The notes beneath the pieces were generated by a model. It saw only the letters and a program-made list of their open reading frames with translations, searched no databases and had not been told where the DNA came from. 64,000 bases of DNA from Demequina capsici (GTDB lineage: Bacteria; Actinomycetota; Actinomycetes; Actinomycetales; Demequinaceae), in the NCBI RefSeq assembly GCF_032102965.1, contig NZ_CP134880.1, positions 744,001-808,000 of the forward strand. The letters run 5' to 3'. Shown one piece after another: positions 1 through 8,051 of this stretch (position 1 is its first letter; the number at the start of each line of letters is the position of its first letter). Position numbers and translations under genes: made by a program.

Positions 1-893
1 ACGCCGACGGCACGAGGGCGCTGGTCGACTCGCCGACCTACCTGGCGGGCGAGCTCGATAGGGAAGGGTGTGCGCTGGTGCATCCCGGCAAGCTCGCCGT
101 GGAGCTGGCGCGCGTGGCTGTGGAGCTGGGCGTCGTGATCCATGAGCGGTCCGCCGTGACGGAGCTGTGCGACGGTGGCGTGAAGACCGGCAGGGGTGAG
201 GTGCGTGCCGCTCGCACCGTGCTGGCCACCAACGTCTTCCCGTCGCTGCTCAAGCGCAACGCGCTCATGACGGTGCCCGTGTACGACTACTCGCTCATGA
301 CCGAGCCGCTGAGCGCCGAGCAGCGGGCATCGCTCGGGTGGGAGGGGCGTCAAGGAGTGGCCGACATGGCGAACCAGTTCCACTACTACCGGCTCACGGC
401 CGACGACAGGCTGCTCTTCGGCGGTTACGACGCCGTCTACCACCCGGGCCGCAAGGTCAAGGAGGCGTACCAGGACCGACCCGAGTCCTACGAGCGGCTG
501 ATGGGTCACCTGCTCACCACGTTCCCGCAACTCGAGGGCGTGAGGATCTCGCACCGCTGGGCGGGCGCCATCGACACCTGCACCCGCTACTGCGCGTACT
601 TCGGCACGGCTCGGAAGGGGACGGTCGCGTACGCTGCAGGCTTCACGGGTCTGGGCGTGGGGGCGTCGCGTTTCGCGGCGCGCGTGATGCTGGACCTGCT
701 CTCGGGTCACGAGACGGAGCTCACTCGGCTGGAGATGGTGCGCGAACGGCCGCTGCCGTTCCCTCCGGAACCTCTCGCGATGGTAGGGATCGGCATGACG
801 CAGTGGTCCCTCAACCAGGCCGACCATCGTGAGGGACGCCGCAATGCGCTCCTGCGGACTCTCGACCGGTTGGGCCTGGGCTTCGACTCGTGA
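1..893 (+). CDS. FAD-dependent amine oxidoreductase, DAO family (PuuB-like), 5' truncated
   Basis: The reading frame is open from base 3, so the N-terminus with the FAD-binding GxGxxG motif lies outside the window. What remains is the C-terminal two-thirds of a D-amino-acid-oxidase-fold flavoprotein: an HPGKLAVELARVA segment, typical of gamma-glutamylputrescine oxidase relatives, and a late GFTGLGVG motif that contacts the flavin in this family. Members oxidise amines or N-modified polyamines to aldehydes, releasing H2O2. The downstream gabT/gabD genes fit a putrescine-to-GABA-to-succinate route. Its stop overlaps the GTG of the cupin gene (GTGA), so the two are translationally coupled. Substrate is inferred from context; the family is clear. 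Confidence 0.8.
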   Translation, partial: ADGTRALVDSPTYLAGELDREGCALVHPGKLAVELARVAVELGVVIHERSAVTELCDGGVKTGRGEVRAARTVLATNVFPSLLKRNALMTVPVYDYSLMTEPLSAEQRASLGWEGRQGVADMANQFHYYRLTADDRLLFGGYDAVYHPGRKVKEAYQDRPESYERLMGHLLTTFPQLEGVRISHRWAGAIDTCTRYCAYFGTARKGTVAYAAGFTGLGVGASRFAARVMLDLLSGHETELTRLEMVRERPLPFPPEPLAMVGIGMTQWSLNQADHREGRRNALLRTLDRLGLGFDS

Positions 894-1294
894 CGGAGGA
901 GCACGCCGCGGACGCTGTATTGGAACCAGGGACGATGCTGGATCCGGGGATGTTGCTCGAGCCCGGTCGGTCGGTGGCGGTGGTCGAGCTGTCGGTGCCG
1001 CTCGAGGCGCTGCCCGACTCGCAGGTCGAGTCGGGCTCTCCGCTCGCGGGAGCAGTCGCGCTGACGGAGGTCGGCGGCGTCGAGGTGGGTGTGTGGGAGC
1101 ACACGCCTGGCGTCTCGACCGACGTCGAGGTCGACGAGGTCTTCGTGGTGCTGTCAGGCCGGGCGACGATCGACTTCACCGACGGCTCGGCTCCTGCGCT
1201 CGTGGTGGGGCCGGGCAGCATCGTCCGTCTCGCCGAGGGTCAGACGACGCGGTGGACCGTGACCGAGACGCTGCGGAAGGTCTACATCGCTTGA
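890..1294 (+). CDS. Cupin-domain protein (134 aa)
   Basis: Small single-domain cupin of the DUF861/Cupin_3 type. The core is visible in the second half: a tryptophan-glutamate stretch (VGVWEHTPG), the EVDEVFVVLSGRATI strand pair around residue 80, and VGPGSIVRLAEG. Such proteins accompany amine oxidases and aldehyde dehydrogenases in polyamine and ethanolamine loci, but their reaction is usually unknown. Start GTG overlaps the upstream stop by four bases, so it is co-expressed with the flavin oxidase. No signal peptide. Function beyond the fold cannot be assigned. Confidence 0.75.
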   Translation: MTEEHAADAVLEPGTMLDPGMLLEPGRSVAVVELSVPLEALPDSQVESGSPLAGAVALTEVGGVEVGVWEHTPGVSTDVEVDEVFVVLSGRATIDFTDGSAPALVVGPGSIVRLAEGQTTRWTVTETLRKVYIA

Positions 1295-1384
1295 GAAGCG
1301 ACACGCGTGGGCACTCCCGCCTGAGTCGCGCCCCAAGCGGCAGTGAGTCACCCGTCAGATGCAGCGAGGTCTGAGAAGCGACAC
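1292..1384. repeat. 13-bp direct repeat, 80 bp apart
   Basis: TGAGAAGCGACAC occurs at 1292-1304 (overlapping the cupin stop codon) and again at 1372-1384, between the converging cupin and PucR genes. It may be the trace of a small duplication. No function is evident. Confidence 0.55.
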
Positions 1385-1416
1385 TGGCTTACCCGGATGG
1401 GCGGGCGCGTGTGCGC

Positions 1417-2928
1417 CTATGTCGTGGCTGCCGGGTTCAAGGCGCCTGATGCGGTGAGCGCCGCCCATGCCTGCGAGCGGCCCGCGACCGTCGTGAGATC
1501 CAGCCCCAAGAGCCGCTGCGCCTGCTCGATGCGCGCGCGCACCGTGTGACGGTGCACCTCGAGCGTGCGTGCGGCGGCGTCGTGCCCGCATTCGGCGCCC
1601 ATCCAGGCGATCAGGGTCGGCATGAGCGCGGTTCCGTGCTCGCGGTCGTGCGCGCGCAGCGGCTCAAGGGTGGCCTCCGCGAGCTGCCTCGCATCGTCGT
1701 GTCCGAGAGCGGCGAGCATCCCGAGCTGTGCCGAGTCCTCGAAGCGGACGAGCCCTGTGCGGCCACGGGTGAGCGCGATCCGTGCTCGGGTGAGCGCGTC
1801 GCCGTACTCGTCCCAGGAGTGGGCGACTGACATCCCGACCGGCTCGGATACGGCGGCCAGCGCTACCTCGGCCCCGTTCGGTGGGCCGAGGATGATCGCC
1901 TCCGACTCGTGGCGCACCACCAGGAGCGTGGGATGCCGGCTCAGCGCCGTCATGAGGTGGGGCGAGGGATGCGGTGCGACAGCGACTGCGACCGGCGGGT
2001 GCGGCAGATGGATGCCCGCGGCGTCCGCGACCGCGCGCGCCAGTGAGTCGTCGCCCCGGTCGATCGCGGCGAGGATCCCGGCGGCGAGCACCTCTCGGCC
2101 GTGGTCCACGTCCGCGCGTCGTTCGCCTGCGGCTCCCGCGATCGCCGCAGCGGTGGTGACGACGCTGCGCGCCTGCTCATCCAGGCTCGCGGCGACGGCG
2201 AGCACCCCTTGCCCGCCGCCGTGCCCGAGCGTCTGCAGCGTCACCGGGGTGTCGCCCACGGTGAACGAGCCGCCCGCCGCGACCCTCCGGGCGGTGAGGC
2301 CCACGGCCTCGACCCGCACCCGCGCCGCGGCGTCGGCGTCCAGGCGGCCGGCGGGGTGCTCGTGCAGGAACCTGCCGCCCGCGTCGACCACTGCGACCCA
2401 GGCGTCGAGCCTCCGTGAGAGCTCCGCGATGACGGCGTCGGTCCCGCGGCGTCCCAGTGCGGCGACAGCGACGGCTCGCTGCGCGTCGAGCGCCCAGGTG
2501 CGGCGGGCGTAGGCGGCCGCGGCGACGGCCTCGGCGTTCGCGCGCGCGACTGCGATGAAGGGCGTTCGGTACGGCACCTCCCAGACGGGTATGGCGTGGA
2601 TCCGGCACGCGCGCAGCAGGGGGGCGGGGATGCCGTCGCGCACCACCTCGGTCCCGAATCCGAGGCCAAGGACGCCGCGGCGGCGGAGGCGCTCGACATA
2701 CGCGTCGTAGTCGGCATCCGAGTCCGCGTCGGCGAACTGCGTGCCGGTGGTGAGCAGGACGAGGCCTTCGGACAGGAACGGGGTGGGGTCCAGGAGGTCG
2801 GAGCTGTGGACCCAACGGATCTCGCGGTCGAGCGCGTCCGCGGGCAGGTCGGCGGGGTCGCTGGCGAGCCGCAGGTCGAGTCCGTGGCGCGAGAGCAGGG
2901 CGCGCAGCGTGGGGCGGGGGACGTCCAT
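1417..2928 (-). CDS. PucR/CdaR-family transcriptional regulator (503 aa)
   Basis: N-terminal PucR-type sensory domain (about residues 5-125, with the VHSSDLLDPTPFLSEG motif typical of the family), a middle GGDEF-like fold without catalytic residues, and a C-terminal PucR helix-turn-helix (EVHRHTVRARIEQAQRLLGLDL). The family senses purines, amino acids or polyamine catabolites and often activates the neighbouring catabolic operon. It is divergent from gabT across 91 bp that carry two TGTACA palindromes, so control of gabT-gabD is the obvious inference. The ATG at 2926-2928 was chosen because the family N-terminus begins there; longer upstream extensions run through the promoter region and are not family-like. 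Confidence 0.85.
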   Translation of the reverse strand: MDVPRPTLRALLSRHGLDLRLASDPADLPADALDREIRWVHSSDLLDPTPFLSEGLVLLTTGTQFADADSDADYDAYVERLRRRGVLGLGFGTEVVRDGIPAPLLRACRIHAIPVWEVPYRTPFIAVARANAEAVAAAAYARRTWALDAQRAVAVAALGRRGTDAVIAELSRRLDAWVAVVDAGGRFLHEHPAGRLDADAAARVRVEAVGLTARRVAAGGSFTVGDTPVTLQTLGHGGGQGVLAVAASLDEQARSVVTTAAAIAGAAGERRADVDHGREVLAAGILAAIDRGDDSLARAVADAAGIHLPHPPVAVAVAPHPSPHLMTALSRHPTLLVVRHESEAIILGPPNGAEVALAAVSEPVGMSVAHSWDEYGDALTRARIALTRGRTGLVRFEDSAQLGMLAALGHDDARQLAEATLEPLRAHDREHGTALMPTLIAWMGAECGHDAAARTLEVHRHTVRARIEQAQRLLGLDLTTVAGRSQAWAALTASGALNPAATT

Positions 2929-2944
2929 GGCCCGAGTCTGCCAC

Positions 2945-2976
2945 GGTGTACAGCAAGTGAACCAGGAATGTACACC
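2945..2976. promoter_or_regulatory. Candidate PucR operator: paired TGTACA palindromes
   Basis: GGTGTAC at 2945-2951 is mirrored exactly by GTACACC at 2970-2976. Each arm contains the self-complementary hexamer TGTACA (2947-2952 and 2969-2974), 22 bp apart, about two helical turns. The pair lies in the divergent pucR/gabT intergenic region, upstream of the gabT -10 box at 3007-3012. It fits a dimer-of-dimers operator. The bound protein is inferred from position only. Confidence 0.55.
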
Positions 2977-3019
2977 GCGGCGAGTGAGTGTCGGTAGGGC
3001 CGTCCCTAGGCTCGGCGCC

Positions 3020-4381
3020 ATGAGCACCCTTGAGGTATCCGCGGGCCCCACGGGAGGCCCGGCCCTGGCGCAGCAGCGTCGACTCGTCACCGCCATCCCA
3101 GGCCCCCGCTCGCAGGAGCTGCTGGACCGGAAGTCCGATGCTGTCGCCAGGGGAGTGGCCCACACCGTGCCGATCGCGGCCGTCGCGGCAGGCGGCGGCG
3201 TGGTGGTGGACGCGGACGGCAACTCGCTGATCGACCTGGGCTCCGGCATCGCCGTCACCTCGGTCGGCAACGCCCACCCCGCGGTCGTCAAGGCGGTCCA
3301 GGACCAGGTCGCGCGCTTCACGCACACGTGCTTCATGATCTCCCCGTACGAGGGCTACGTGGCCGTGGCGGAGGCGCTCAACCGTCTCACGCCCGGGGAC
3401 TTCCCCAAGCGTTCGGCCCTGTTCAACTCGGGTGCCGAGGCGGTCGAGAACGCTGTGAAGATCGCCCGCCACCACACCGGTCGCGCCGCGGTCGCCGCGT
3501 TCGACCACGCGTACCACGGCCGCACCACGCTCACGATGGCGCTCACCGCCAAGGCCAAGCCTTACAAGTCGGGCTTCGGGCCGTTCGCGCCCGAGGTCTA
3601 CCGCGCCCCCGCGTCGTATCCGTTCCGCGACGGCCTCAGCGGCGCAGAGGCGGCGAAGCGCGCCATCGCGGTGCTGGAGAAGCAGGTGGGCGGCGACCAG
3701 CTCGCGGCGGTCGTCATCGAGCCCGTGCAGGGAGAGGGCGGCTTCATCGTCCCGGCGGACGGGTTCCTGCCGGCGATCCAGGACTGGTGCCGCGACAACG
3801 GCATCGTCCTCATCGCCGACGAGGTGCAGAGCGGTTTCGCGCGGACGGGGACGATGTTCGCGTCCGAGCAGTTCGGCTTCACCCCCGACCTGGTCACGAC
3901 CGCGAAGGGCATCGCCGGTGGGCTCCCGCTGGCAGCGGTCACCGGCCGCGCCGAGATCATGGACTCCGCAGGCCCCGGCGGCCTTGGCGGCACGTACGGC
4001 GGCAACCCGATCGCCTGCGCCGCAGCGCTTGCCACGATCGACGCGTACCAGTCCGAGGACCTCGCGGCGCGGGCGGCGCAGATCGGCGCGCTGATGCGCG
4101 AGCGGCTCGACGCCCTCAAGGCGGCGGACCCACGGGTGGGCGACGTGCGCGGGCTCGGCGCCATGATGGCCATCGAGCTCGTGGATCCCACGACCGGCGA
4201 GCCCGACGCCGCGCTCGCAGGAGCCGTCGCCACGGGCGCGATCGCGCAGGGTGTCATCGTGCTGACGTGCGGCACGTACGGCAACGTTCTCCGCTTCCTG
4301 CCGCCGCTGTCCATCGGCGACGCGCTGCTGGGCGAGGGTCTGGACGTGGTGGCCGCGCTCCTGGCCGGGGGCGGCGCGTGA
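3020..4381 (+). CDS. gabT: 4-aminobutyrate aminotransferase (453 aa)
   Basis: Class-III PLP aminotransferase converting GABA and 2-oxoglutarate to succinate semialdehyde and glutamate. Visible family marks are the FNSGAEAVENAVKIAR motif, DEVQSGFARTG, and the PLP-lysine motif TTAKGIAGGLPLAAV. Length matches GabT. Start ATG 3020 sits 7 nt after a TAGGCT -10 box (3007-3012) with no Shine-Dalgarno, indicating a leaderless transcript. Its stop overlaps the GTG of gabD (GTGA), so the two form an operon that funnels GABA nitrogen to glutamate and carbon to succinate. Confidence 0.93.
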   Translation: MSTLEVSAGPTGGPALAQQRRLVTAIPGPRSQELLDRKSDAVARGVAHTVPIAAVAAGGGVVVDADGNSLIDLGSGIAVTSVGNAHPAVVKAVQDQVARFTHTCFMISPYEGYVAVAEALNRLTPGDFPKRSALFNSGAEAVENAVKIARHHTGRAAVAAFDHAYHGRTTLTMALTAKAKPYKSGFGPFAPEVYRAPASYPFRDGLSGAEAAKRAIAVLEKQVGGDQLAAVVIEPVQGEGGFIVPADGFLPAIQDWCRDNGIVLIADEVQSGFARTGTMFASEQFGFTPDLVTTAKGIAGGLPLAAVTGRAEIMDSAGPGGLGGTYGGNPIACAAALATIDAYQSEDLAARAAQIGALMRERLDALKAADPRVGDVRGLGAMMAIELVDPTTGEPDAALAGAVATGAIAQGVIVLTCGTYGNVLRFLPPLSIGDALLGEGLDVVAALLAGGGA

Positions 4382-5856
4382 GCGCCGGCCTGTTGGCACC
4401 CGCCGAGCGCGCGGTGATCACGGCGCTGCCGAGCGGGCTCTTCATCGACGGCGCCTGGCAGCCCGCGTCGTCAGGCAAGACCTTCGAGGTGCGCGACCCT
4501 TCCACGGGTGAGGTCCTCACCACGGTCGCGGACGCGAGCCCGGAGGATGCGGTGCGGGCGCTGGACGCAGCCGCAGGGGCGCAGGATGCCTGGGCGGCCA
4601 CTCCTCCGCGGGCGCGCGCCGAGATCCTGCGCAAGGCGTTCGACATCGTGCAGGAGCGCAAGGAGGACCTCGCGCTGCTCATGACGCTCGAGATGGGCAA
4701 GCCGCTCGCCGAGGCCAGGGGAGAGGTCGCCTACGGCGGCGAGTTCCTGCGCTGGTTCTCCGAGGAGGCCGTGCGGATCTCCGGCCGTTACGGTCTCAAC
4801 CCTGAGGGCACGGGCCGCATGGTCGTGTCGCAGCGCCCCGTCGGCCCCAGCTACCTCATCACCCCGTGGAACTTCCCGCTCGCGATGGCGACCCGCAAGA
4901 TCGCGCCCGCGCTCGCGGCCGGCTGCACCGTGGTCGTGAAGCCCGCGGCCCTCACGCCGCTCACCACGCTCGCGATGGTCGGCATCCTCGAGGAGGCCGG
5001 CGTGCCCGCGGGCGTCGTCAACGTGATCACGACCTCGAGCTCGCGCGGCGTGACCGCCCCGCTGCTCGCCGACCCGCGCCTCAAGAAGCTGTCGTTCACC
5101 GGGTCCACCGAGGTGGGCCAGGCGCTCATGAAGCAGGCTGCGGACCGCATGCTGCGCGTCTCCATGGAACTTGGCGGCAACGCGCCGTTCGTCGTCTTCG
5201 AGGACGCGGACCTGGACAAGGCCGTCGAGGGCGCCCTGGCAGCGAAGTTCCGCAACATCGGGCAGGCGTGCACCGCGGCCAACCGCTTCATCGTCCACTC
5301 CTCCGTGGCCGACGAGTTCGCACGGCGGGTCACCGAGCGCGTGACGGCCATGCGCATCGGCCGCGGCACCGAGGACGGCGTGACCATCGGTCCGCTCATC
5401 GATGACAGGGCGGTCGCCGCGTCCCTGGAGCTGGTGGACGACGCCGTGGCCAGGGGAGCGACGCTCACCACGGGTGGCACCGCCATCGACGGGCCCGGGA
5501 CGTTCCTCGCTCCGACCGTCCTCACCGACGTGCAGCCCGGCTCCGCCATCCTCGCGAACGAGATCTTCGGCCCCGTGCTCGCGATCGCGACGTTCGAGGA
5601 CGAGGACGAGGGCGTCGCGCTCGCCAACGCGACCGACTACGGGCTCGTGTCCTACGTCTACACCGAGGACCTGGCCCGTGGGCACCGCATGATCGACCGC
5701 CTCGAGACGGGGATGATGGGCCTCAACGCCGGGGTCGTCTCGAACGCCGCCGCGCCTTTCGGGGGCGTGAAGATGTCCGGGCTGGGCCGCGAGGGTGGCC
5801 TCGAGGGCATCCACGAGTACCTGTCCACGAAGTACACCCTGATCCCGGTCGGCTGA
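4378..5856 (+). CDS. gabD: NAD(P)-dependent succinate-semialdehyde dehydrogenase (492 aa)
   Basis: Aldehyde dehydrogenase superfamily. The catalytic glutamate lies in [12 protein letters not shown] and the nucleophilic cysteine in [21 protein letters not shown] and [20 protein letters not shown] are the cofactor-side motifs of GabD. It oxidises succinate semialdehyde made by the overlapping gabT product to succinate for the TCA cycle. GTG start at 4378 overlaps the gabT stop; the first GabD-like residues ([10 protein letters not shown]) follow about 18 residues in, so an internal start is possible but no better candidate has a ribosome-binding site. Confidence 0.92.
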   Translation: MSAGLLAPAERAVITALPSGLFIDGAWQPASSGKTFEVRDPSTGEVLTTVADASPEDAVRALDAAAGAQDAWAATPPRARAEILRKAFDIVQERKEDLALLMTLEMGKPLAEARGEVAYGGEFLRWFSEEAVRISGRYGLNPEGTGRMVVSQRPVGPSYLITPWNFPLAMATRKIAPALAAGCTVVVKPAALTPLTTLAMVGILEEAGVPAGVVNVITTSSSRGVTAPLLADPRLKKLSFTGSTEVGQALMKQAADRMLRVSMELGGNAPFVVFEDADLDKAVEGALAAKFRNIGQACTAANRFIVHSSVADEFARRVTERVTAMRIGRGTEDGVTIGPLIDDRAVAASLELVDDAVARGATLTTGGTAIDGPGTFLAPTVLTDVQPGSAILANEIFGPVLAIATFEDEDEGVALANATDYGLVSYVYTEDLARGHRMIDRLETGMMGLNAGVVSNAAAPFGGVKMSGLGREGGLEGIHEYLSTKYTLIPVG

Positions 5857-5888
5857 GCTCAGCCGTCCTCCACCGCACAAGGAGAAGC

Positions 5889-7256
5889 ATGACCGCCTAC
5901 GCCGTCGTCAATCCCGCCACAGGGGAGACGCTCGCCACGTACCCGACCATGACCGACGCCGAGGTGGAGGTCGCGCTGGCCGCCGCCCAGACCGCCTATC
6001 GGTCGTGGGCGCGCACCACGACCCCCGCCGAGCGGGCAGCGTTGATCCGACGGGTCGCCCAGCTGCACCGGGAGCGACGCGACGAGCTCGCCGCGATCGT
6101 GGTCCGCGAGATGGGCAAGCCGCTGTCGCACGCGCTCGGCGAGGTCGACTTCGCGGCCGACATCACCGAGTACTACGCGGACAACGCGGAGAAGGTGACG
6201 GGGGACACCCCGATCGAGATCCTGGGCGAGGGGACGGCCGTGATCCGCCGCACGCCGATCGGCCCGCTGCTGGGCATCATGCCGTGGAACTTCCCCTACT
6301 ACCAGGTGGCTCGCTTCGCGGCGCCGAACCTGGCGGTGGGCAACACCATCATCCTCAAGCACGCTCCGCAGTGCCCCGAGTCGGCCGCCGCGATCCAGCA
6401 GATGTATCTGGACGCGGGCTTCCCGGAGGGTGCCTACGTCAACGTCTACGCGACGAACGAGCAGGCCGCGACCTTCATCGCGGACCCGCGCGTGCAGGGT
6501 GTGTCCGTGACCGGCTCGGAGCGCGCAGGTGCTGCGGTCGCGTCGCTCGCCGGTCAGCACCTCAAGAAGGTGGCGCTCGAGCTGGGCGGCTCCGACCCCT
6601 TCATCGTCATGTCGACGGACGACATGGACGCCGTGGTGGCGAACGCGGTCGAGGCGCGCATGGACAACTCGGGCCAGTCGTGCAACGCCCCCAAGCGGTT
6701 CATCGTGATCGACAGCCTGTACGACGAGTTCGCGGAGAAGTTCACCGCCGCGGTGGCGGGCACCGTGATGGGCGACCCGTTCGCCGAGGACTCCGAGATC
6801 GGCCCGCTGTCGTCGTTGCTGGCGGCGGAGCGGCTTCAGGCGCAGGTGGACAACGCGGTGGCGCAGGGCGCGACCCTCGTCACGGGAGGCACCCGCAGCG
6901 GAGCGTTCTACGCGCCGACGGTGCTGGCCGACGTGACGAAGGACATGGACGTGTACCGCGAGGAGCTGTTCGGGCCTGCGTCGACCCTGTACAGGGTCGA
7001 CTCCGAGGAGGAGGCGCTCGCCCTGGCGAACGACACGGGCTACGGCTTGGGCTCGTACGTGTACACGACGGACCCTGAGCAGGCCGATCGCATGGCGAGC
7101 GGCATCGATGCGGGAATGGTCTATGTGAACTGCGTGCTGGCCGACAGCCCGGAGCTGCCGTTCGGTGGCGTGAAGCGCTCCGGCACGTCGCGCGAGATGG
7201 GCCTGCTCGCGGCGGACGAGTTCGTGAACAAGAAGCTGGTGCGGGTCGCCAAGTAG
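5889..7256 (+). CDS. NAD(P)-dependent aldehyde/succinate-semialdehyde dehydrogenase, second paralogue (455 aa)
   Basis: A shorter aldehyde dehydrogenase of the GabD1/Sad type, beginning directly with the [10 protein letters not shown] motif. Catalytic residues are intact: glutamate in [10 protein letters not shown] and cysteine in [13 protein letters not shown] clear AAGGAG Shine-Dalgarno precedes ATG 5889, 32 bp after gabD, so it probably belongs to the gabTD operon. Two consecutive but dissimilar semialdehyde dehydrogenases suggest different substrates, for example succinate semialdehyde and 4-aminobutanal or another amine-derived aldehyde. The exact substrate is not decidable from sequence. 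Confidence 0.88.
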   Translation: MTAYAVVNPATGETLATYPTMTDAEVEVALAAAQTAYRSWARTTTPAERAALIRRVAQLHRERRDELAAIVVREMGKPLSHALGEVDFAADITEYYADNAEKVTGDTPIEILGEGTAVIRRTPIGPLLGIMPWNFPYYQVARFAAPNLAVGNTIILKHAPQCPESAAAIQQMYLDAGFPEGAYVNVYATNEQAATFIADPRVQGVSVTGSERAGAAVASLAGQHLKKVALELGGSDPFIVMSTDDMDAVVANAVEARMDNSGQSCNAPKRFIVIDSLYDEFAEKFTAAVAGTVMGDPFAEDSEIGPLSSLLAAERLQAQVDNAVAQGATLVTGGTRSGAFYAPTVLADVTKDMDVYREELFGPASTLYRVDSEEEALALANDTGYGLGSYVYTTDPEQADRMASGIDAGMVYVNCVLADSPELPFGGVKRSGTSREMGLLAADEFVNKKLVRVAK

Positions 7257-7344
7257 GCCCGTCGGAGGGGCGGCGTGGCGCGGGCCGAGGCCGACGCCGC
7301 GCCGCTTCTCCGTTCTCCGACCGGACTCGGGATTGACGCCGTAC

Positions 7345-7360
7345 ATACCCCCTGGGGTAT
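7345..7360. promoter_or_regulatory. CsoR/CstR-type operator over the rhodanese promoter
   Basis: ATACCCC and GGGGTAT form a perfect 7-bp inverted repeat separated by CT. This is the G/C-tract pseudopalindrome recognised by CsoR/CstR-family repressors (known for the family). It lies between a TTGACG -35 (7333-7338) and a TATAGT -10 (7358-7363), and its last three bases are the first three of the -10 box, so binding would block RNA polymerase. Two near-identical 16-mers occur at 7910-7925 and 38824-38839. No regulator gene of the family is in the window. Confidence 0.7.
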
Positions 7361-7370
7361 AGTTTCACGC

Positions 7371-7802
7371 ATGAAGAAGCACCTCGTTCGCGCCGCCCTC
7401 GCCGGCGCCTTGCTCACCCTGACCGTGCCCGGGCTCGCCGCCTGCTCGACCGACGACGCTGCCACGGTGCAGCCTGCCGACGTGGTCTTCGACGGCTCGC
7501 ACGTCGACTATGCGACGTTCGCCGCCGCGACCCAGGTGAGCGGCGTCACCGTGATCGACGTCCGCACCCCGAGCGAGTATGCCGCCGGTCACATCCCGGG
7601 CGCGATCAACGTCGACGTCAGCGCTGCGACCTTCCCGACGCAGATCGCCGGGCTCGACCCGTCGGCGGACTACGCGGTCTACTGCCAGTCGGGCAACCGC
7701 TCTCGCGCCGCCGTCGCCACGATGACGGCGGCGGGCTTCACCGCCCTGATCGGCCTCGAGGGCGGTATCGGAGCGTGGAAGGGCGACGTCGTCACCGGCT
7801 GA
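7371..7802 (+). CDS. Rhodanese-domain lipoprotein (143 aa)
   Basis: N-terminal lipoprotein signal: MKKH, a hydrophobic helix, then a GLAAC lipobox (Cys24). One rhodanese domain follows, with VTVIDVRTPSEYAAGHIPGAINV and the active-site loop CQSGNRSR; the cysteine is the persulfide-carrying residue. It is anchored on the outer face of the membrane and would move sulfane sulfur between donors and thiols. ATG 7371 is 7 nt after the -10 box with no Shine-Dalgarno: leaderless. The CstR-like operator over the promoter fits induction by reactive sulfur species (inference). Confidence 0.88.
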   Translation: MKKHLVRAALAGALLTLTVPGLAACSTDDAATVQPADVVFDGSHVDYATFAAATQVSGVTVIDVRTPSEYAAGHIPGAINVDVSAATFPTQIAGLDPSADYAVYCQSGNRSRAAVATMTAAGFTALIGLEGGIGAWKGDVVTG

Positions 7803-7823
7803 TCGCGCCCATGCGGCGCAGTC

Positions 7824-7858
7824 GACGGCCGGGAGCCCCTCGCGGGTTCCCGGCCGTC
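7824..7858 (+). terminator. Hairpin terminator after the rhodanese gene
   Basis: An 11-bp perfect GC stem, GACGGCCGGGA (7824-7834) with its complement at 7848-7858, encloses a 13-nt loop. It starts 22 bp after the stop codon. No T-tract follows, as is common in high-GC actinobacteria. Confidence 0.65.
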
Positions 7859-7909
7859 GGCGTTCCGCCGCGCGCATCGACCTCCCAAGCCTGTGAAACC
7901 GCTGGAAAA

Positions 7910-7925
7910 ATACCCCCTAGGGGAT
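7910..7925. promoter_or_regulatory. Second CsoR/CstR-type site, upstream of adhE
   Basis: A 16-mer reading ATACCCC-CTA-GGGGAT, matching the sites at 7345 and 38824 at 14 or more of 16 positions except for its right half-site (GGGGAT instead of GGGTAT). It lies 127 bp before the adhE start. A further inverted repeat, CCAAAT (7926-7931) with ATTTGG (7940-7945), abuts it. The real -10 is unclear; TATTTG at 7939-7944 is possible. No Rex-type TTGTGAA/TTCACAA operator was found here. Confidence 0.5.
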
Positions 7926-8051
7926 CCAAATGACCTGGTATTTGGGCCCATGGTCCCCGGGACCTTGGCACCGAGCATAAGTGGACATCACGCCTTAGAT
8001 TTCTAGGTGTCGGGACCCGATGGGGGAACCCGGTAGAGGAGAGAGTGAGAC

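Noticed and set aside
7803..8051. Rex operator upstream of adhE
   Set aside because: TGTGAA occurs at about 7892, but the second half-site TTCACA is missing at the required spacing.
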